Assembly: GCA_963575745.1 (NCBI GenBank)
Contig: CAUYUJ010015014.1
Location: 7,501 to 71,500, forward strand
From: Prorocentrum cordatum
Taxonomy: Eukaryota > Sar > Dinophyceae > Prorocentrales > Prorocentraceae
Direction of reading: 5' to 3'
Length of the DNA stretch: 64,000 nucleotides
Shown: positions 11,581 to 23,600 of the stretch, piece by piece
How positions within the stretch are numbered: the stretch's first letter is position 1
Layout: every line of letters begins with the position of its first letter
Made by a program: the position numbers and the translations under genes
The notes under the pieces: model-generated
Seen by the model: only the letters and a program-made list of their open reading frames with translations
What the model was told of the DNA's origin: nothing
Database searches by the model: none

Positions 11581-11601
11581 ACCATAAAGCGTTTTTTGTG
11601 T

Positions 11602-11622
11602 TATATATATATATATATATAT
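11602..11622. repeat. (TA)n microsatellite
   Basis: About ten TA dinucleotides. A poly-C run follows at 11659-11674. Confidence 0.9.
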
Positions 11623-11889
11623 GATGGGGTATGGCAAGTTCATTTGCATCTCATTTCGCCCCCCCCCCCCCCTCCTTCTCCGCCACAAGTGCAAACAGCG
11701 CTAGGCCGAAAAGGCGCGCAAGCGAGCCTCGGCTTGCCCGAAATTAGCGTGGCGAAGGACCCAACCATATGCAGTTGTGAATACCGCAAATATGAATATC
11801 GTTTTCGGTGGCGCTACCTCTGGGTAGGGGAGACGCATGCGAACACACCCACTGGGGTCGTCGGTGGAGCTCCCTGCTCTGAGTACCTC

Positions 11890-12375
11890 AATAGTTCTGG
11901 GGTGCGCAATAGTCCGGGGGCGGCCCCTGTAGTCCGGGGGTTGGGCCCCTGTAGTCCGGGGTGGGTTTTTTTGGTGCCCTTGCAGTCCGGGGGGGGGCCC
12001 TTGTAGTCCGGGGGGGGGGCCCTTGAAGTCCGGGGGGGGGTCCCTGTAGCCCAGGGGGGGGGGGGGGGGGAGGTGCGGCGTGATCTTCGCGGGGCGACGT
12101 CCCGCTCGACGACCGCGGAGATGCGCGCCTGGCAATGCAGAGGGCCAGGCAAAGTGGCCACAGTTGCACGCGTGGCGGCAAGTAAGTCCTTGCTCCTTGC
12201 TTCCGGGTCATTGTAGTCCGGGGGTGGGTTCCTGTAGTCCGGGGGGGGGGCCCTTGTAGTCCGGGGGGGGGTCCTGGTAGTCCGGGGGGGGGCCCCTGTA
12301 GTCCGGGGGGGGGCCCTTGTAGTCCGGGGGAGGGGCCCTTGAAAGCCGGGGGGCCCCTGTAGTCCGGGGGACCAG
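11890..12375. repeat. G-run minisatellite
   Basis: Two blocks (about 11890-12065 and 12205-12375) of a ~20-24-bp unit, TGTAGTCCGGGGGGGGGCCC with variable G-run length, separated by ~140 bp of unrelated sequence. Every unit has a run of 5-12 G, so G-quadruplex formation on the + strand is likely. The outer edges carry ACTATTGAGGTACTC and its complement (11878-11895 and 12378-12394), so the minisatellite is bounded by a short inverted repeat. Confidence 0.8.
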
Positions 12376-12394
12376 AACTATTGAGGTACTCAGA

Positions 12395-13205
12395 GTATGG
12401 GGCTACGAAGCGCTGCCCTGGGTGGGGGAACCGCATGCGGGCACCCCCGCTGGGGCCTTCGGTGGAGCTTCCTATGAGGCTACGAAACGCTGCCCTGAGT
12501 GGGGGAACCGCAGGCGGGCACCCCCACTGGGGCCTTCGGTGGAGCTCCTATGGGGCTACGAAACGCTGCCTTGGGTGGGGGAACCGCATGCGGGCACCCC
12601 CATTGGGGCCTACGGTGGGGCTCCTTATGGGGCTACGAAACACAACCCTGGGTGGGGGAACCGCATGCGGGCACCCCCCAGGGGCCTACGGTGAAGCTCC
12701 CTCTGGGGCTACGAAACGCTACACTGGGTGGGGGAACCGCATGCGGGCACCCCCACTGGGGCCTTCGGTGGAGCTCCCTATGGGGCCACGAAGCGCTGCC
12801 CTGGGTGGGGGAACCGCATGCGGGCACCCCCATTGGGGCCTACTGTGGAGCTCCCTCTGGGGCTACGAAACGCTGCCCTGGGTGGGGGAACCGCATGCGG
12901 GCACCCCCACTGGGGCCTACGGTGGAGCTCCCTCTGGGGCTACGAAACGTGGGGGAACCGCATGCGGGCACCCCCACTGGGACCTTCGGTGGGGCTCCCT
13001 ATGGGGCTGCGAAGCGCTGCCCTGGGTGGGGGAACCGCATGCGGGCACCCCCACTGGGGCATACGGTGGAGCTCCCTATGGGGCCACGAAACGCTGCCCT
13101 GGGTGGGGGGACCGCATGCGGGCACCCCCACTGGGGCCTGCGGTGGAGCTCCTATGGGGCTACGAAACGCTGCCCTGGGTGGGGGAACCGCATGCGGGCA
13201 GGAGG
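12395..13205. repeat. 75-82-bp satellite array
   Basis: Ten to eleven copies of a unit containing GGGGGAACCGCATGCGGGCA, CACTGGGGCC, GGTGGAGCTCCC and GGGGCTACGAAACGCTGCCC. The length varies between 69 and 82 bp. The repeats keep several frames open on both strands, but unit lengths are not all multiples of three and no motif is present, so I regard it as non-coding. Confidence 0.9.
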
Positions 13206-13384
13206 AGGGGGGGTGGGAAGGAGGGGGGAGGAGGAAGGAAGGAAGGAAAGAAGGAAGGAATGAGTCGCGGGGCGCTGTCTCCTCAACGCGAGGATACAAC
13301 ACCACAGGATGGTTGGGAAAATTATCCTGGCGAAGGACCCAACCATGTGCAATTGTGAATACTGCAATTGTGAATATCTTCTCG
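13206..13384. repeat. array-flank module, copy 1
   Basis: A purine-rich tract (GGAAGGAAGG) is followed by a sequence running from GTCTCCTCAACGCGAGGA to ACACCACAGGATGGTTGGG. It recurs after the next array at 15487-15535. The right part (13329-13385, GGCGAAGGACCCAACCAT and following) also occurs before the first array at 11750-11810. The modules therefore bracket each satellite block. Confidence 0.65.
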
Positions 13385-15295
13385 GTGGAGCCCCCCTACG
13401 GGGCCACTAAACGTACGAGGGGTGTGCCGAAATGGGCGTGCGGGACGCATGCGGGCACACCCACTGGGGCCTTCGGTGGAGCTCCCTATGGGGCCACGAA
13501 ACGTGTGAGGGGTGTGCCGAATGGGTGTGCGGGACGCATGCGGGCACACCCACTGGGACCTTCGGCGGAGCTCCCTATGGGGCCACGGAACGCGTGAGGG
13601 GCGTGCCGAAATGGGTGTGGCTGGCGCATGCGGGCGCGGGCACTGGGGCCTTCGGCGGGCTCCCTATGGAGCCACGAAACGTGTGAGGGGTGTGCCGAAA
13701 TGGGTGTGGCTGACGCATGCGGGCGCGGGCACTGGGGCCTTCGGTGGAGCTCCCTATGGAGCCACGAAACGTGTGAGGGGTGTGCCGAAATGGGTGTGGG
13801 TGACGCATGTGGGCGCGGGCACTGGGGCCTTCGGTGGAGCTCCCTATGGAGCCACAAAACGTGTGAGGGGTGTACCGAAATGGGTGTGGGTGACGCATGC
13901 GGGCGCGGGCACTGGGGCCTTCGGTGGAGCTCCCTATGGAGCCACGAAACGTGTGAGGGGTGTGCCGAAATGAGTGTGGCTGATGCATGCGGGCGCGGGC
14001 ACTGGGGCCTTCGGTGGAGCTCCCTATGCTCAGCCATCGCAAACTGTGGGGCTGTGCGAAGTGGTATGGCTGAGCATCGCGTGGCGCGGGGGCATCTTGT
14101 GGGGCCTTCGGTGGAGCTCCCTATGGAGCCACGAAACGTGTGAGGGGTGTGCCGAAATGAGTGTGGCTGATGCATGCGGGCGCGGGCACTGGGGCCTTCG
14201 GTGGAGCTCCCTATGGAGCCACGAAACGTGTGAGGGGTGTGCCGAAATGGGTCTGTTCGTGGTGACGCATCCGGGGCGCGCGGCACTCGGGGCCTTCGCG
14301 GAGCTCCTATGGATTCACGAAGGTGTAGGGGTGTGCCGAGAGGGTGTGGTGTGACGCATGCGGGCTGGGCACTGGGCCTCGTCTGGAGCTCCCTATGGAG
14401 GCCACGAAACGTGTGAGGGGTGTTCCGCTAATGGGTGTGGGTGACGCATGCGGGCGCGGGCACTGGGGCCTTCGGTGGAGCTCCCTATGGAGCCACGAAA
14501 CGTGTGAGGGGTGTGCCGAAATGGGTGTGGGTGACGCATGCGGGCGCGGGCACTGGGGCCTTCGGCGGAGCTCCCCATGGAGTCACGAAACGTGTGAGGG
14601 GTGTGCCGAAATGGTATGGCTGACGCATGCGGGCGCGGGCACTGGGGCCTTCGGTGGAGCTCCCTATGGAGCCACGAAACGTGTGAGGGGTGTGCCGAAA
14701 TGGGTGTGGGTGACGCATGCGGGCGCGGGCACTGGGGCCTTCGGTGGAGCTCCCTATGGAGCCACGAAACGTGTGAGGGGTGTGCCGAAATGGGTGTGGG
14801 TGACGCATGCGGCCGCGGGCACTGGGGCCTTCGGTGGAGCTCCCTATGGAGCCACGAAACGTGTGAGGGGTGTGCCGAAATGGGTGTGGGTGACGCATGC
14901 GGGCGCGGGCACTGGGGCCTTCGGTGGAGCTCCCTATGGAGCCACGAAACGTGTGAGGGGTGTGCCGAAATGGGTGTGGGTGACGCATGCGGGCGCGGGC
15001 ACTGGGGCCTTCGGTGGAGCTCCCTATGGAGCCACGAAGCGTGTGAGGGGTGTGGGTCTGAAACTGGGGCCTTCGGTGGAGCTCCCTATGGAGCCACGCG
15101 TGTGAGGGGTGTGCTGAAATGGGTGTGGGTGACGCATGCGGGCGCGGGCACTGGGGCCTTCGGTGGAGCTCCGTATGGAGCCACGAAGCGTGTGAGGGGT
15201 GTGCCGAATTGGGTGTGGGTGACGCATGCGGGCGCGGGCACTGGGGCCTTCGGTGGAGCTCCCTATGGGGCCACGAAACGGTGTACTGGGCGGGT
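13385..15295. repeat. 90-bp satellite array
   Basis: About twenty copies of a unit of mostly exactly 90 bp, with GGGCGCGGGCACTGGGGCC, GGTGGAGCTCCC and GAGCCACGAAACGTGTGAGG. The first two or three copies (13385-13620) are intermediate to the 75-82-bp array: ACACCCACTGGGG with GGGGCC instead of GAGCC. A rearranged copy lies at 14030-14110. A 90-bp period is 30 codons, so several frames on both strands stay open for hundreds of codons. Confidence 0.9.
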
Positions 15296-15480
15296 GAAGA
15301 GGAGAGGAGGAGAGGGGTGGAGGAGAGAAGAGGAGAGGAGAGGAGAGAAGAGGAGAGGAGAGGAGAGGAGAGGAATGATGATGATAATGATGATGATAAT
15401 GATGATGATGACGATGATGATGATGACGATGAGGATGATAGGAGGGGAGAGGAGGCGGAGGAGGAGAGGAGGAGAGGAGA
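15296..15480. repeat. purine low-complexity and (GAT)n tract
   Basis: GGAGA-type repeats (15296-15374) are followed by GATGATGAT/GATAAT repeats (15375-15441) and more GGAGA. This occupies the same place in the array-flank module as the GGAAGG tract at 13206-13262. Confidence 0.8.
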
Positions 15481-15874
15481 CGCGGGCCACCGTCTCTTCA
15501 AAACGAGGACCCAACACCACAGGATGGTTGGGAAAAAAACAGATTTTCTGTCGGGTCCCGCCGCGCCGCGCCCCCCTCCCCCCTCCATGCAAGCCAACTT
15601 CCATCGAGGAGCCTTCTCCATGCAAGCCCTAATATCAGAGTGAAGACGTGGCCTCAGGGATCATACATCTGGGGCGGTTTGGTTCGATAAGCCTGCAGAG
15701 CCCCATAGCATCCCTGATGTTCTTGCCTCTCCTAACTTAGGTCCCCACCCAGAGGATTAGCGGTCCTTTTTGATAGTGAACCAGAACTCGCCCGAGCCTG
15801 AACAGAAACTGCCGCGTGAGGCCCGAGGTCAGCATGGCCCCCGCGCGCCGGCGGCCCCTCCGCTGCCGCCGCAC

Positions 15875-15996
15875 ATGCCCCTCGGGCCGCTCCCGCTGCG
15901 GCGGCGGGCGCTTCCGCTGCTGGCCGCGCTGCGGGCGTGCCGCGCGTTCCCCCCGGTGGTGCACCAGCTGTGGAGCCCCGCGGGGCAGCCGAGGAT
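15875..15996 (+). CDS. GT32-like exon 1
   Basis: From ATG 15875 the frame gives a short basic stretch and a hydrophobic segment (RRRALPLLAALRAC), then FPPVVHQLWSPAG. This fits a type II membrane anchor followed by the family's first conserved motif. The donor is uncertain. A GC donor just after SPAG-CA would leave two bases to pair with the first base of exon 2. Beyond about 16000 the frame runs into a CTC microsatellite. Confidence 0.5.
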
Positions 15997-18900
15997 CGGC
16001 GGAGGGCCAGCCGAGGCCCGCCAGCACCGTCACCGTGGAGGTCCCCCTCCCTCTCCCTCTCCTCCCTCCTCCTCCTCCTCCTCCTCCTCCTCCTCCTCCT
16101 CCTCCTCCTCCTTCTCCTCATCGTCTTCCTCGTCCTCTTCGTCCTCCTCGTCCTCCCTCCTCCTCCCCCTCCCTCCTCTTCCCCCTCCCTCCTCTTCCCT
16201 CCTCCCTCCTCCTCCCTCCTTCTCCTCCTCCTCATCCTCCTCCCCCTCCTCCTTCACCTCCCTCTCACTTCTCTCGATGAAGAAAATCGCCAGAATCATA
16301 GACTGTTGGCGCTCCTCGTGGATTTCTTTGATACGCGCTGGCCCCCCCCCCCAGCGGCGCCTCTGGCGCCGCCCCTGGCGCGCTCCGCGCGCCAGGGAGG
16401 GGTGTCCGGCGCAGATCCAAGAATTCCGCGCAGAGCGCCAAAAGTTTATGTTCATGTGTTGTTTCTGTTTCTTCTCCTTTCACTACCCACCAGCACTATC
16501 ACCGGGGAGTTACTCCTCCTCTCCTCCTCCTCCTTCTTCTCCTTCTCCTACCTGTTCGTGGTGGTGGTGGAAGATTGGCCCCTCAGCCGAGACAGCACTC
16601 TCCACTACCCACCAATCCGCCCCAACCCACCCCGAAGGCCCCAAGTCGCCCTGCATTCCCAGTGAGGGGGTATCCCGATTTTCTCCACGGCGTCGGCGCC
16701 GATGCATCATATTCGTCGCCGATACATCGCCGATGCATCGGCTATGCATCGGCGAGGCCGCACGATCTTCCGACCCCAACTAGTCTGACCCCACTTGGGA
16801 GGCCTCTACTCGCGGACATCCTGGCCCAGACTTCCTCGTGTCTTGGAACATCGGGACTGGATGTTTTTCACCGTTTTCGCTTATGGGAGCCCCCACACCG
16901 GGCCCTCGGACCGTCAGAAAAAGACCCATGATGAAAAGCTGTCTTGAGGAAGGGATCGGCGGATTGCAATCTGCGACAATGTGGATCGGCGGCGCAATCC
17001 GAACCCTACCCTCGCCGATCGGAGATTCAGACAACTCGATGGGCGGCGGGGGAAGTTTTCGGAATTCGTCGAGCACGTGGTGAAATCCGAACCCTACTCC
17101 TGCACCCCATTGATCTAGGACTCTTCAGGAGTATCGATGGTTGGTGGGGGCAGGGTTCGGATGTCGCCACCTAACTGAGACCCTGGCGTTGCAGCTTTTT
17201 CGCAACGGTACTTTCGCCGGGTTTCGGGCCCTGGGATCCTCACACATCGACCCGGCTCGAAAGATGCAGCAGAAGGGTGATGCCTGGGGCATCCGCCGTG
17301 AAATGTCTGATGCTTCAGCTTCTTCGTACGTCGAGCGCCAGGGAGGGTCGCCGTGAGCTCGGGCCAGCCCTCCGCACAGGAGCGAGGCGCTGCGGGGCGC
17401 CATGGCCGCGTGGCGGGCCTACCAGCCCGATGTGGAGTACGTCCTCCTGGGCCAACTTCTCACCGCCACCACTGCCCCGGAGATCCGATGTCGTGGTTCG
17501 CTGCCGGGGTCCGAGGAAGTCTCGACCTCTTCCCTGGGACCGGTGTTTCATCCCGAGTCTTTGACGGTCCTGGGGCCCGGCGAGGGCCCCTAGAGGCCGA
17601 AAGTTGCGAAGAAACGCCGTTGTGTTTTTTTTCCTATGCGTTCGATCTCTGGGACCGACTAGGCTCGGTTGAGCTATGGTAGTGCCTTGCTGGGCGTGGG
17701 CGGCGACTCGCGCGGCAGAGCACCACCACGGGGCAGTCACCCCTGGTCTGTAGCGTTAAGTCGGGCATGTCCTTCTTCAAAAGAAATATCATGAAATAGT
17801 CACAACTGTCGGGGGACTTGTTTTTATTTTGACTATGTATTTCTCCGTGTTAATTTGGACTATTATCATTTTTGTTTGTGGCTTGGTTCCCCCATTCTAT
17901 GTTTTCGAATATTTTTTAGCTTGCTTCGTTTTTTCTTAGGAGGGCATGCCCGACCTAAGTGTAGCGGTGGTGGTGCAGAGTGGGCCCTCAGATCCTCTGG
18001 AACGACTCCTCGGCCGCCGTGGTGCTGCACGAGTTCGGAGGCCAGGAGGCCGTGGATTCGGCTGCACGCAGGAGGGGCCCTTCGACGGGGTGGCTGTTGG
18101 TGCGCAGTCTTCGGGGGGGCGCGGGGGGGGGGGGCGGGGCAAACCCGACCGCGCGGGCGGCCACTGTCGCACGGCGTGCGACGGTCGGCAAACCGCGCAC
18201 CAAAGGCCACGCTTGCCTGGGATCGCCTCTGCAAGCAGCCGGTGGATGCCTACGCCGAGTTCCCCCCGGCCCAGAAGAAGGCCATGTGGGGCGCTCAAGA
18301 AAGGGCCCTGCCCTCGAGATAAGGAGGAGTTTGCATCTCTTCCGCGGCGGAAGGCGGCCGAAGGTGGTCCGTTGGCGGCAGCCGGCGAGATCGAGCCGGG
18401 TTGACCGAGCCGGGTTGAGGCCAGATCCCAAGACGGGAGCTGGTGACACCCTTTTCCGAAACGCAGCATCCTCTGGATTTGGGATCCGGGGATAGAGATG
18501 GATTGACGACAGATCCGAAGATGACAGCTGGTGACCACCAAGGCCCCAAGGGATAAATTCTTGAGGCTTCATATTCGGCCGCCGATAGAACTCTCGGTCT
18601 ACCCCCGTCCATTCCTTCCTCTCTGGTGCGTTCTGCTGGCTGGTGCATTGTGCTTGCTATCGCATGTTGCCAGCAGGTGCATTCTCTCTCCTTCGTTATT
18701 CGTGTTTTCCCGTCCATGAAGCTGCATTGCCCTCCGATTGGTGAGTCCGTGCTGGGAACCTCCTTGCGGGACCGCAAACAGGAGCTGCCATTCTAGGATC
18801 GCTAGGCAGCGCCAGCAGCCCGAGTTGTGCATTGCGACTCGCGCTTGGGCGGTTTTGCCTGATACGCGCTCTGGCCATGGACGCCAGCCGAGAGGTCCTA

Positions 18901-19638
18901 CAGCGCTGCAAATCCCACCAGTCTTCCGACTGCTGAGTCTGTGCTGGGAACTTTTTGGAGGACCTCGAGAAGGAGAAGTATCCTCAGCAGGCTCGCAATT
19001 TGGACTTCCGGAATCCTTCGACGGTGCAAGGGCACGCCAAGATCGCCAGAGAAGGACTTGGCTCCAAGAGGGCGTCAAGACGGCCGGCAGGGCCCCATGA
19101 CGGCAGACGATGCTTCGAAAACGGCCCAAGACGTTTCCAAGACCGCCCTTGGCATAGGTCCTCCGAGAAAGGAGCTCGAGTGGGCTTCGAGAGCCGTGCG
19201 CCCAAGATGGCCCTAACGACCTCCGAGCTCGCCCGTACACGGCTCAAAAGAGCAGCCTAACTTGTCTTTGGGGCCGCAGGTGGAGCTCCTTGAGGTGCAC
19301 GAGCCGTGTGGCAACGTTTGTCTCTCGATGCTTGACACTTTAGACTACCACTGGAGCTTGGTAACAGGTGCACGCATTTTAATATGTACATCCAGATATA
19401 CATGCTGTTACATACACATATGTATACAGGCATACAACATTTACAAATACATATTCACAAACACATACCTATAGAAATAGTGTAAGATTGTATGCATTTT
19501 TATACATATCAGGGTGATGGTGCCAAACGGGCTTTCACCGTCCCTGGGTCCGTGGCTGAAGTGGAATTCCGCGACGCTGATCATGTTTTTTGCTGTTGTT
19601 GTGGTTGTTGTTGTCGTCGTCGTCGTCGTGGTTGTTGT

Positions 19639-19696
<58 letters not shown>

Positions 19697-20594
19697 GAAC
19701 ATTATTAATTCTAAAGAATAATTATTGTTGGGACCCCTGGTGCACGGCCCCCCTGCGCCGCCTAGGCCGCAGCTACATTTTCATCATTTTCGTGAGGAAG
19801 CCTCAGGTAATTCGATGTGATCAAGATCCGGTTGTTTTGTTCCCCCCCGCTTTCCCTTGCAAAAAACACTATAAAATGACATTTCTTGTTCTAATATAAT
19901 CAAATTTCAAGAATCCCTTGCAAAAAATAAGGTAAAGTGGACATTCGCGCGCGCAAGACGAAATCCTTCCAAAAGCTTAGTGTTCGGAGCGATTTCAACA
20001 TAAAAACATCAAAAAACCATGGTTTTTCAACAAAAAAATGTCAAAATCTCATCCCGCGCGCTCTTGCGGATTCGTAGGAAACCCAACACTTTTTAAACAT
20101 TTCTGTCAAACGGGCTTTTGCGAGCAACTTTTTCGAACTTCTGCGACAACGGTTGCGCACCTGCCAGGGCCATCATCCCTGTCAAATAATACCATGCGGG
20201 ACACATTCGTTTTTTCTTCGCGCGCGCACGCCGAAATCTCCAAAAACCATTGGGTTCTTAAGAATTTTAGCACCGCGCATCATAAAATCACACGAATCGC
20301 ACCGTAGGTCCTCGAAAAACAGCTGCACGACTTTTCAAAATTTCCACCCGCGCGCGCTGTCCTAACAACTTCTGTGGGTGTGTACTCCACGCCAGTGTAG
20401 TAGCCACGGTCGTCCGCAGGCCACGAAGTGAAGTGTCCGAACGTCATAGGGCGGGAAGCTGGGTGTGGGTGGTGGCGAAGAGTCGTGTGGATATTTGGTA
20501 GAGCTTGCACTGCCCCCCCACAAAGTGGGGGTATTGGCTGGCGTCGCATGAAAACCCTGGCACTGGTGAGAACACTGAGCATTCGGGTAAAGTG

Positions 20595-20686
<92 letters not shown>

Positions 20687-23600
20687 GGTTGTTGTTGTTG
20701 TTGTTGTGGTTGTTGTTGTTCTTGTTGTTGTTGTTGTTGTTGTGGTTGTTGTTGTTGTTGTTGTTGTCCACGTCGTCGTCGTCGTCATCACCTTCCCCGC
20801 TCGCGACCCGCCCCCGACATAACCGTGACCCACCCGCGAACCACCCCGTCCCGCCCGCGACCCACCTGCGATACACCCTCGACGCACCCAAATCGCTCCG
20901 ACGATTTCGGAGGGTGCGGCGGGCTCTTTGTGTAACGTGTAAAGAAATCAGCGCCCGCGGCGGGCCCCCTCAGAGCCTCGCAGACTTCCGACGATCCCGC
21001 CGCCCCCTCACTTTTGTACGCAGTTTGTAGGTGTCGTGCGTGTGTGTGTGTGTGTGTGTGTTTGCGTGTGTTTCTCACGGAATCACACGTCGGCACGCGC
21101 GCGGAAGCCTTGATGGTTTGCTTGTGGCCCCATCGCCCCCCCCCTGGCCTCTCCGGCCGCCTCGCGCCTCGTGGTGGCCAACAAAAACAGGGGGCGTTCC
21201 AAACAGGCCTCGCTTTCGAGGGCTGAAGGAGTGGCCACCTCTTGCCGGGCGGAGGGCGGCGGAAGCGAAACGAATGGGCGGCTTCGCCGGCGGAAGCCGG
21301 CGGAAGGGTGACCGAAGCCGGCGGAAGCAAAGGTCGAGCCCCCAATGGATGGCAGCATCTCTGGGGTGTGCGGCTCCCGGAAGAAGGACCTCTTCATGTA
21401 CGCGCTGCTGGCCCAGCGGGGCGGCCTCTTCGCAGACTGCGACGTGCGCCCGCTGCGCCCCCCCGGGGGCTGGCTGCACGAGCTGGGCTCCGCGGGAGAG
21501 GAGGTGCTCCTGGGGCTCGAGGCGCGCGGCTCGGAGGAGCCCGGGTGCCCCGCGGCCGCGCGCGCAGGGGGAGCGCGCTGCCTCGAGGGAAGCCGCTGCC
21601 TAGAAGGCGCGGGCCCCGTCTGCTGACGCAGATCCCGCGCCCTCTGAGGAGCAGCCTCCTTCCAGGAAGGCGCCCCCGCTCCCCGTGCTGCCCTTTGTGC
21701 GCGCCGCCGGGACTGGGACCACGGAGTGCTCGTTTTTGGTTGAGGCTCGCCTCGACGAGGGCAAACAATCATAAACAAACTCTCTGCGGTCCGCGCGGTT
21801 TTCCTAAGGTCTGCGCTGTGCTCCCCTGGCGCGCTCCGCGCGCTCAGGAAGGGGGGCCCAGCGCAAATCCAAGAGATCTGCGCGGACCGTCGAAGGTTTA
21901 TGCTCCTGTAGTTCTTCAGCATCTTTGGGTTGGGCGGGAAGGGCAGAGACGCCAGCAGGCGAGGCCAGGATGGATGGAGACCAGGACTACCATGGATTGA
22001 TGGGCCTCTCTTCCACCACCACTACCATACGTTGGAGGGAGGAAGGAGGTGGAGGACGAGGAGGAGGAGGAGGACGAAGAGGAGGACGAAGAGGAGGACG
22101 AAGAGGAGGACGAGGAGCAGGAGGAGGAGGAGGAGGAGGAGGAGGAGGAGGAGGAGGAGAAGGATGCCCTCCCCCTCCAACTTATGGTGGTGGTGGTGGA
22201 AAACAGGCCCATCATGGATGCCAGGGAGGCCATCCTCAAACTTGTACTTGTCGTCATTGTTGGGTTCCCGAGGCCTGAATCTATATGAAGTATCAGGCAG
22301 GAGCCTCGTTTGTGAGTGAATCCCGAGAAAGTCTCAGGCAGGAGCCCATTTCCTAAGGGGCCCGCAGCTCATGTGTGTAATCCGAGCGGATCGTCGGAAA
22401 TCTTGTAATTGTCTTTTCTTTTGGGCACCTGAGGCGTGAATATGGACGGAGTATAAGGCGTGAGTCTCGCTTGCCAGTGAATTGCGAGAAAGTATCAGAC
22501 GGGAGCCTCCGCCTTCTGGAGCCCGCAGCTCATGTTTGTAAACCGAGCGGGTCACCAGAACCTTGTAACCGTCGTCATTGTTGGCCTCCTGGGGCTTGAA
22601 TTGGAGGAAGATTCAGGCGGGAGCCTCGTTTGCGTGTGAATTGGGAGGACGTCTCGGGCGGGAGCCCTTTCCCAATGGGGCCCGCACTTCACGTTCGAAT
22701 CCGAGACGGGTCATCGGACTCTTGTAATTGTCGTCACTTTGGGGTTCCTGACGCCTGAATATGGGAGAAGTATCAGGCGGGAGCCTCGTCTGTGAGTGAA
22801 TTGCGAGAAAGTCTCAGGCGGGAGCTTCCGCCCTATGGGGCCCGCAGTGGATGTTCGAATCCGAAGCGGGTCATCCTCAAACCTGTATTTGTCGTCATTT
22901 TTGGGCTCCGGATGCCTGAATATAAAGGAAGAAATGGGCGGGAGCCTCCTCAATGAGTGAGTGGTGAGGTATCTGCGCGTGCCTCTGGCCGCGCTGGGCT
23001 GCGAGCGTCGCATTAATCGAAGCGAGAGGCTTTGGCCTCGTCAGGTATGCGAGCCTCTGGCCGCGTACGAGTCCTGTACGATCCAGCCAGCGTCGGCGAG
23101 ATCCTTTGGCCTCGTCAGCTGTGCGAGCCTCTGGCCGCACAGTTGGTAATCACTTTGTCGAAGGCGAGAGCCGTTGGCCTCGTCAACTGCGTGAGCCTCT
23201 GGCAACGCAGGCTCCCCACATCACGAGGACGACGATGAGGGTTATTTCCAGATTAGCCTAGAGGATTCTCATGTGGGGTCCTGCCGTATAGGAGTAATTC
23301 ATTGTTTTGCCGATCGGCGCTGGCCCTCGTCCCCTCCCTCCCCCCCCCAATGGTGTAGATCTTGGCTGTTTTTGGCGCTGGCTTCGAGCAGGTGGGCTCC
23401 CCCCTACAGGACGCACGGTTTCAAACAGCCGCACCACGCAAAGGTCCAGAGCCAGACCCCCTCCCCTCCTCTCCGCTCCCCCTTTCGGCCCAATGTCGTA
23501 ACGCCGATCAGAAAACATTCGTAAACCCACACACCCTCGGGTTGCGCCGCCTCAGCCCGCGCGTGCGAAGGCTAAGGCGAAGCCTGCGGCCGCGGGGCGA

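Noticed and set aside
12381-15632. Long frames on both strands (325, 343 and 378 codons)
   Set aside because: They follow satellite units; several frames are open at once and none has a motif.
22690-22870. GTTCGAATCC words resembling a tRNA B box
   Set aside because: No A box at the right distance, no cloverleaf, and the word is only part of the 165-bp tandem unit.
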